From Acidimicrobiaceae bacterium (GTDB lineage Bacteria; Actinomycetota; Acidimicrobiia; Acidimicrobiales; Ilumatobacteraceae), in NCBI GenBank assembly GCA_020637235.1, contig JACJWG010000004.1:1-64000 (forward strand): a DNA stretch of 64,000 nucleotides, written 5' to 3'. The notes beneath the pieces are model-generated. The model was not told the DNA's origin and ran no database searches. It saw nothing but the letters and a program-made list of their open reading frames with translations. The position numbers and the translations under genes are program-made. Positions 58,706 to 64,000 of the stretch are shown in pieces. Numbering within the stretch: position 1 is the first letter of the stretch; each line of letters opens with the position of its first letter.

Positions 58706-59260
58706 GTGGGCGACGAGCGGAGCGCGGCGGTCGGCACGTTGGTCTCGCACCGGTGGCCGGCCGGGGTGACCGTGGAACGCGAGGGCGACGTGCTGCGCAT
58801 GAGCGCGTCGCCGCTCGGACGGGCGGACGTCGCCGTGATCGCCGTCGTCGCGTTCGGGATCCCGACCGTCGTCGGCGTGCTGTTCGCCTCGATCGCCGGC
58901 GTGACTGTCGCCGCCCTCTTCGCCGTGGCGGTGCTCGCCGTCGGATATCAACGACTCCGAGGTGCACAACGCGTCACGGTCGACCTCGCGGGCGCAACCA
59001 TCGGGGTGGAGCACGTGAACCCGCGGATCGCAGGCCGACTGGGTCTCACCGCACGGTCGGTCCGCTTCACCGACGTCGCCTCGGTCGAGGTGACACGCGT
59101 GCTCACCGGATCGCGCGTCGAGCCGCTCGGTCGTCGCATCGCCCTCCGCCTCCACGACGGCACGCTCGTGGTCCTGGCCGAGTTCGCCGCGGCCGCTACC
59201 GGCGCCACCTTCGCCCGGGCGATCGCCACCGTCGTCGACGCGCCGCTGCGGGAGCCGTGA
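58706..59260 (+). CDS. Hypothetical membrane protein with two helices and a beta-rich (PH-like) region
   Basis: 184 residues from GTG 58706. Two adjacent hydrophobic segments (VAVIAVVAFGIPTVVGVLF; IAGVTVAALFAVAVLAVGY) at about 41-78 are flanked by beta strands (GVTVEREGDVLRMSASPLGR before; RVTVDLAGATIGVEHVNP and IALRLHDGTLVVLAEF after), a pattern like membrane-hairpin PH-domain proteins (DUF304/YdbS-like). No catalytic residues are evident. 4 bp before the next gene. Confidence 0.65.
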   Translation: MGDERSAAVGTLVSHRWPAGVTVEREGDVLRMSASPLGRADVAVIAVVAFGIPTVVGVLFASIAGVTVAALFAVAVLAVGYQRLRGAQRVTVDLAGATIGVEHVNPRIAGRLGLTARSVRFTDVASVEVTRVLTGSRVEPLGRRIALRLHDGTLVVLAEFAAAATGATFARAIATVVDAPLREP

Positions 59261-59264
59261 TCCC

Positions 59265-59864
59265 ATGCCATCGAACGACGACGTCGTCCCCGAACGCGAG
59301 CTCTGCGACACCCGACATCTCCAGGAATCCGACTGGCAGCACCTCGGTCGCCTCCGGGCGCTGGTGGCCGCCGATGCCGATGTCGCCCAGGTGATCGTGA
59401 TGCTCGACGACATCGGCCGTGGCGCCCGCAACGGGGTGGTCGTCGCGATCGAGGCAGAGGTTCGAGGCCTCTACGGCATCGAGCCCTCGACCCGGCACCG
59501 GTACGTGCCGAAGGAACGCTTCGCCGGTCTCGACGCGTCGCAGCTGCGGCACCTGGTGCTGGCGCGGGTCGACGCACTCCGGCCGGGCACCTGTCACGTG
59601 CCCGAAGCGGTGTACTGCGTGCACGTGCACGCCGTCGAGTTCGAAGGCGAAGTGGTCGCCGTGCGCGAGATCGCAGGGAAGGACTGGGACTACTCGCTGT
59701 TCGAGACGACAGCGGATCCGCTCGGTCACTTCGTCGAGATCGAGTACGGCTCACACGCGACGTACTCCGTCGTCAAGCGGATCGCCTCGGAGGACTCGGA
59801 GCTGCTGGCCGGCGGCGCGCTCGACGTCGACGAGATCGACCGCCTGGTCGACCGCTACCGCTGA
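59265..59864 (+). CDS. Hypothetical protein (199 aa)
   Basis: ATG 59265. Largely soluble and acidic: DWQHLGRLRALVAADADVAQ, VVVAIEAEVRGLYGIEPSTR, HRYVPKERFAGLDASQLRHL, then His-rich CVHVHAVEFEGEVVAVREIA and a helical end. No family recognised. Four bases after the previous stop, so probably the same transcript. Length and codon use look like a real gene. Confidence 0.65.
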   Translation: MPSNDDVVPERELCDTRHLQESDWQHLGRLRALVAADADVAQVIVMLDDIGRGARNGVVVAIEAEVRGLYGIEPSTRHRYVPKERFAGLDASQLRHLVLARVDALRPGTCHVPEAVYCVHVHAVEFEGEVVAVREIAGKDWDYSLFETTADPLGHFVEIEYGSHATYSVVKRIASEDSELLAGGALDVDEIDRLVDRYR

Positions 59865-59936
59865 TCTCGCCGTGAGCGGGCGACGCGAACGATTGGGTAG
59901 GTTTCGGATGCGGCCAGCAGGACGCCACACGTCCAC

Positions 59937-60581
59937 ATGGGGGAGCGACCTACGCGCATGATGATCACCGAGATCGAGGACTACTTCGAGAGCGGCTGCG
60001 GCCGGTGCGAGCGCTTCGCCACGCCCGACTGCTCGACCCGATTCTGGCTCGACGGCCTGCTGCACCTGAGGCGCATCTGCCTCGACGTCGGCATGTCGGA
60101 GCACGTGAAATGGGCGCACCCCTGCTACGTGCACGCCGGTCGCAACATCGTGGTGATGGGTGCCTTTCGTGACGACTTCCGGCTGTCGTTCTTCCACGCC
60201 GCGCTGATGCGCGACCCACACGGCGTCCTCACGCGGCAGGGCGAGAACACCCAGCACCCCGACTGCTTCAGGTTCGACGACGTCGCGCAGGTGGCAGCCC
60301 TCGAGCCGATCATCCGCGAGTACCTCGCCGAGGCGATGGGGTACGCGGAGCAGGGGATCAAGCCACCCAAGGTGGAACGCGAGCTGGAGCTGCCCGACGA
60401 ACTCGTCGAGGCGCTCGAGTCCGACCCCGAGCTCGCACAGGCGTTCGCGCTGCTCACGCCCGGCCGCCAGCGCAGCTACGTGTTCGCGCTCAACTCGGCC
60501 AAGACGTCGGCCACCAGGGTGTCCCGCATCGTCAAGTACCGCGACAAGATCCTGGCCGGCAAGGGCGCGCTCGACCGGTAG
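59937..60581 (+). CDS. YdeI/DUF1801-related protein
   Basis: 214 residues from ATG 59937 (alternatives at 59958 and 59961 drop 7-8 residues). ITEIEDYFESGCGRCERFAT with FWLDGLLHLRRICL, HVKWAHPCYVHAGRNIVVMG, FRLSFFHAALMRDPHGVLTR and ALLTPGRQRSYVFALNSAKT, followed by KYRDKILAGKGALDR, match YdeI/OmpD-associated proteins of the DUF1801 clan. Function not established. It ends 5 bp before the first sulfatase. Confidence 0.85.
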   Translation: MGERPTRMMITEIEDYFESGCGRCERFATPDCSTRFWLDGLLHLRRICLDVGMSEHVKWAHPCYVHAGRNIVVMGAFRDDFRLSFFHAALMRDPHGVLTRQGENTQHPDCFRFDDVAQVAALEPIIREYLAEAMGYAEQGIKPPKVERELELPDELVEALESDPELAQAFALLTPGRQRSYVFALNSAKTSATRVSRIVKYRDKILAGKGALDR

Positions 60582-60586
60582 CCGCC

Positions 60587-62086
60587 ATGCGAGTGCTCTA
60601 CATCGACATCGACACGCTGCGGTCCGATCACCTCGGCTGCTACGGCTACCACCGCGACACGACGCCGCACATCGACGCGATCGCTCGTGACGCGATCCGG
60701 TTCACCAACGTGTACGCGTCGGACGTGCCGTGCCTGCCGAGTCGCACGGCGCTCAGCACCGGGCGCTTCGGCATCGTCAACGGTGTGGTCAACCACGGCG
60801 GGACCGCTGCCGAGCCCCGCCTCGAGGGGCCCGCCCGCGGCTTCTTCGGTCGCAATGCCCGACGAGCCTGGGCGACGCAGTTCTACAACGCCGGATGGAC
60901 CACCGCATCGCTCTCGTCGTTCCCGTTCCGCCACTCGGCCACGTGGTGGAACCACGGGTTCATGGAGGCGATGAACCTGATGCGCAACATGGGCCTCGAG
61001 CAGGCGCACGAGGTGCTGCCACACGCACTCGACTGGCTCGAGCGCCGCGGCCGCGCCGACCACTGGTTCTTCCACGTCCACCTGTGGGATCCGCACACGC
61101 CCTACATCGTCCCGGCCGACTACGGCAACCCGTTCGCGTCCGACCCCGTGCCCGCGTGGCACGACGAAGCCGTCCGCGAACGCAACTGGCAGCTCGCCGG
61201 CCCGCACAGTGCGCAGGAGCCGTGGGGGTTCCGGCCCGACGAGTGGGGCACGCCGCCGCCGCGCCAGCCGTGGAACCTGTCGGGCCCCGACGAGGTGAAG
61301 GCGATCTTCGATGGCTACGACGTCGGTGTGCGGTACGCCGACGACGCGGTGGGGACGCTGATGAACGCCCTCGCCGATCTCGGCGTGCTCGACGACACGG
61401 CGGTGCTGATCAGCTCCGACCACGGCGAGGCGTTCGGCGAGCTCGGCGTGTACGCCGACCACCAGGCGGCCGACGAGGCGACGTGTCACATCCCGAGCGT
61501 GTTGCGCTGGCCGGGCCTCGCACCGCAGGTGGACACCGGGCTGCACTACCACCTCGACATCGCCGCGACGGTGCTGGGCCTCGCCGGGTTGCGCGTGCCG
61601 TCCGACTGGGATGGCGTGTCGCTCGCCGACGGTCTGCGCTCCGGTACCGCCGCCGCGCGAGATCACCTCGTGCTGTCGCAAGGGGCGTGGTCGTGCCAGC
61701 GATCCATGCGATGGGGCGACCACCTGTACGTCGAGACGTACCACGACGGCTACCACGGCCACTGGGACGAGTCGATGCTGTTCGACGTGGTGGCCGATCC
61801 CCACGAGACGATCGACCTCACCGCCAGCCGGCCCGACCTCACCCGTGCGGGTCGGGCGCTGCTGCGGTCGTGGGTCGACGAACAGCTCGAGCGCAACGGT
61901 GTCACCGATCCGCTCGACACGGTGCGCGCCGAAGGCGGACCGCTGCACACCCGCGGCCACCTGCCCGCGTACCTCGATCGGCTCCGAGCCACCGGACGGT
62001 CGCACTGGGCCGACGTGTTGCTCGAACGGCACGCCGGCGAGGCCGATCCCACCTCACCGTGGGCACACCACGGAGGTCGGCTGTGA
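60587..62086 (+). CDS. Type I sulfatase (formylglycine enzyme), first of two
   Basis: 499 residues from ATG 60587. Metal ligands in VLYIDIDTLRSDHLGCYGY, the sulfatase signature DVPCLPSRTALSTGRFG with Cys at residue 49 in C-x-P-S-R context for conversion to formylglycine, HLWDPHTPYI and the second metal block VLISSDHGEAFGELGVYADH. No signal peptide, so it acts in the cytosol unless exported otherwise. GTGA overlap with the second sulfatase. No formylglycine-generating enzyme lies in the window. Confidence 0.93.
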   Translation: MRVLYIDIDTLRSDHLGCYGYHRDTTPHIDAIARDAIRFTNVYASDVPCLPSRTALSTGRFGIVNGVVNHGGTAAEPRLEGPARGFFGRNARRAWATQFYNAGWTTASLSSFPFRHSATWWNHGFMEAMNLMRNMGLEQAHEVLPHALDWLERRGRADHWFFHVHLWDPHTPYIVPADYGNPFASDPVPAWHDEAVRERNWQLAGPHSAQEPWGFRPDEWGTPPPRQPWNLSGPDEVKAIFDGYDVGVRYADDAVGTLMNALADLGVLDDTAVLISSDHGEAFGELGVYADHQAADEATCHIPSVLRWPGLAPQVDTGLHYHLDIAATVLGLAGLRVPSDWDGVSLADGLRSGTAAARDHLVLSQGAWSCQRSMRWGDHLYVETYHDGYHGHWDESMLFDVVADPHETIDLTASRPDLTRAGRALLRSWVDEQLERNGVTDPLDTVRAEGGPLHTRGHLPAYLDRLRATGRSHWADVLLERHAGEADPTSPWAHHGGRL

Positions 62087-63561
62087 GCGAGCGCACGGGC
62101 GACGCGCAGCGCCCGAACATCCTGGTGTTCATGCCCGATCAGCTGCGCGCCGATGCGGTCGGTGCGTTCGGCAGCCCGGTGGCGCGCACACCGCACATCG
62201 ACGCGCTCGCGGCTCGCGGCGTCCGCTTCGACCAGGCATGGACCCAGCACCCCGTCTGCGGCCCGAGCCGCGTGTCGTTCATGACCGGCTGGTATCCCCA
62301 CGTCGCCGGACACCGCACGCTCGACCACTTGCTCACCTCGGCCGAGCCCAACCTGCTGCGCTCGTTGCGCCACGCCGGCTACCGCGTCAGCATGCCGGGC
62401 CACCGCGGCGACGTGTTCGCGCCCGGGGTCACCGAGGAGAGCACCGACTTCTGCGGGTTCCTCGTGGCGCCCGATCTGTCGGGGTTCGTGGGCGCGCCGC
62501 CCGAGCACCTGCGCGGCACCGCGCTCGGCCGTGCCTTCTACCGCGGCTCGGAGGGACCCGACGCCGTGGTCGACTTCGACGAGGCGACGACACGGACGGC
62601 GATCGAGTGGATCGAACGCGAGGGCTCGTCCGCCCCCTGGGCGATGTGGGTACCGCTGGTGTTCCCGCACGTGCCGTTCATGGTGGAGGAGCCCTGGTTC
62701 TCGATGCACGACCGTGCCTCGATGCCCGACCCGATCGCGCCCGACGCGGGTGGTGGCAAACCTGCGTTCGTCGGTGCGATCCGCGAGGCCTACGGCTGGG
62801 ACGAGCTCTCGCCCGACGATCTGCGCGAGGTCGCCGCGACCTACCACGGGATGGTGAGCCGGGTCGACGACCAACTCGGCCGGATCCTCGCCGCCATCGA
62901 TGCCGCGGGCCAGACCGACGACACGCTCGTGGTGTTCCTCACCGACCACGGCGAGTACCTCGGCGACTGGGGCCTCGTCGAGAAGTGGCCGTCGGGCATG
63001 GATCCGTGCCTGTTGCGCAACCCACTCGTGATCGCCGGCCCGGGCGTCACCCCCGGTCGCGTGTGCGACTCGTTGGTCGAGATCGTCGACGTGAGCGCCA
63101 CCATCCTCGACGTCGCCGGCGCCACGCCGACTCACACCCACTTCGGGCGGAGCCTGGTGTCGTTGCTCGCCGAGCCCGCACAGGCATTCCGCACACACGT
63201 GTTCAGCGAGGGCGGCTTCTCACCGACCGACGTCGACCTGTTCGAGCGCGCGGGCGGCGACTACGAGGTGAAGGGTCGGTTGCAGCACGAGCGCCCCGAA
63301 CTCGTCGGCAAGGCGATCAGCGTGCGCACCCGTACGCACACCTACGTGTACCGGCAGTGCGAGCGAGACGAGCTGTACGACCGCATCGCCGATCCGCTGG
63401 AGACGACCAACCTGATCGACGACCCGGCGCGGCGCGACGTGGTGGCCGAGCTCAGGTCGGTGGTGTTCGACTGGCTGGTCGACACGTCGGACGTGATCCC
63501 GTGGGAGAAGCACCCACGGTTCCCGAAGATCCCGATGGGCTGGCGCAGCACGACCGGCTGA
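62083..63561 (+). CDS. Type I sulfatase, second of two
   Basis: 492 residues from GTG 62083. PNILVFMPDQLRADAVGAFG, signature HPVCGPSRVSFMTGWYPHVA (Cys in C-x-P-S-R), PLVFPHVPFMVEEPWF, and TLVVFLTDHGEYLGDWGLVE. It belongs to a different sulfatase subgroup from its neighbour (closer to choline-sulfatase/N-sulfoglucosamine-type). The overlap suggests the two work on the same sulfated substrate, releasing sulfate. Confidence 0.93.
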   Translation: MSERTGDAQRPNILVFMPDQLRADAVGAFGSPVARTPHIDALAARGVRFDQAWTQHPVCGPSRVSFMTGWYPHVAGHRTLDHLLTSAEPNLLRSLRHAGYRVSMPGHRGDVFAPGVTEESTDFCGFLVAPDLSGFVGAPPEHLRGTALGRAFYRGSEGPDAVVDFDEATTRTAIEWIEREGSSAPWAMWVPLVFPHVPFMVEEPWFSMHDRASMPDPIAPDAGGGKPAFVGAIREAYGWDELSPDDLREVAATYHGMVSRVDDQLGRILAAIDAAGQTDDTLVVFLTDHGEYLGDWGLVEKWPSGMDPCLLRNPLVIAGPGVTPGRVCDSLVEIVDVSATILDVAGATPTHTHFGRSLVSLLAEPAQAFRTHVFSEGGFSPTDVDLFERAGGDYEVKGRLQHERPELVGKAISVRTRTHTYVYRQCERDELYDRIADPLETTNLIDDPARRDVVAELRSVVFDWLVDTSDVIPWEKHPRFPKIPMGWRSTTG

Positions 63562-63615
63562 GCCGCGCCGGCGCGGTGCCGAAGCGGCGGCGGGGCGGTT
63601 CTACGATGCCGCTCC

Positions 63616-64000
63616 ATGACGCCGTTCGCCATGCCGGACACCGACACGTGGATGGAGGGCGATCTGCACGTCGCGCTGGCGAGGCCGTCACACGCGGCCG
63701 GCCCCGTCCCGACGGTGCTGCTGCTCGACGGCCACACGATGTTCGCGACCGCCGTGGAGTACGCCCGCACGGTCTCGCTGGTGACGCTCGGCGCACTGCC
63801 GCCGATGGCGATCGTCGCCGTGTGGCGCGACAGCAACGACCCGCTCGAGTACTTCTCGACGCGCTTTCGCGACTTCACCCCGTACGAGTGGGTGCTGCCC
63901 GAACCCTTCGCCGCCCCCACTCGAGGTGTGGCGCATCCGGCACGATCGATGCGGCCACCCAGTCGGCGGGCACCACCTGCCGCCCGTTCCACTGGCCGCC
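63616..64000 (+). CDS. Esterase-like protein (alpha/beta-hydrolase fold), 3' end beyond the window or frameshifted
   Basis: From ATG 63616: MTPFAMPDTDTWMEGDLHVA then PVPTVLLLDGHTMFATAVEY, MAIVAVWRDSNDPLEYFSTR and FRDFTPYEWVLPEP. This is the opening half of the esterase-D/IroE-like family ('VLYLLDG' strand, then 'VG...R..dftP'). The nucleophile elbow should come after the window edge. The last 30 codons turn Pro/Arg-rich (RSMRPPSRRAPPAARSTGR), which is unlike the family and may mean an indel near 63910. Confidence 0.65.
   Translation, partial: MTPFAMPDTDTWMEGDLHVALARPSHAAGPVPTVLLLDGHTMFATAVEYARTVSLVTLGALPPMAIVAVWRDSNDPLEYFSTRFRDFTPYEWVLPEPFAAPTRGVAHPARSMRPPSRRAPPAARSTGR

Noticed and set aside
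60476..62032. A 518-residue minus-strand protein
   Set aside because: Antisense to the first sulfatase, whose catalytic motifs are complete on the plus strand.

Overview
The window is high-GC DNA with the gene style of an actinobacterium: GTG starts, ATGA/GTGA/TGATG overlaps, and two enzyme families tied to mycothiol (a maleylpyruvate-isomerase-like protein at 57357-58160 and a thioredoxin-fold reductase at 56626-57291). The large number of TetR, MerR, flavin and PLP proteins fits a free-living heterotroph, perhaps an Acidimicrobiia/Ilumatobacter-like marine or soil lineage. That last placement is a guess from gene style, not from a marker gene.

1-21.4 kb is accessory DNA built around the 3' half of an initiator tRNA-Met gene. 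Three copies of that half lie in the same orientation (959-1013, 7954-8008 and a decayed one at 21362-21418). None has a 5' half, so the intact tRNA and a further element should lie left of the window. Between copies 1 and 2 sits a 7-kb integrative element: a two-gene unit of unknown function (1182-2083), a tyrosine integrase broken by one frameshift (2116-3257), an excisionase-like helix-turn-helix gene (3543-3893), a basic coiled-coil gene (4009-4467) and a 1050-residue helical protein (4616-7768) in the cargo position. Between copies 2 and 3 lie a truncated HNH-type gene, a methyltransferase, a HIT protein, an ECF sigma factor with a membrane partner, a belt of gene fragments (12.97-16.2 kb) with a GcvT-like enzyme inside it, then a GMC oxidoreductase/TetR/LLM flavoprotein/DinB group.

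21.5-41.5 kb looks more like settled chromosome: a VapBC pair, a nitroreductase, a MerR/methyltransferase divergent pair, darcynin with its TetR, a GNAT enzyme, a membrane-domain alpha/beta-hydrolase fusion with a hemerythrin protein, a BTAD/AAA (AfsR/SARP-like) regulator, a lipoprotein, a two-component system next to an ABC exporter, a lipoprotein hydrolase, a TetR/NTF2 pair and a MerB-like protein. 41.6-44.9 kb holds four neighbouring genes that all carry indel frameshifts while the operators between them are intact.

45-64 kb has two adjacent PAP2 phosphatases (one fused to an ASCH-like domain), a SulP transporter, a secreted metallophosphoesterase-GH114 fusion followed by a lone receiver, a TetR/DUF1330/nitronate monooxygenase group, a MocR-type regulator, an MBL-fold/thioredoxin-fold pair, several small enzymes and two tandem sulfatases, ending inside an esterase-like gene. 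The best candidates for something new are the cargo of the 7-kb element, the nested tRNA-half array, and the three domain fusions.
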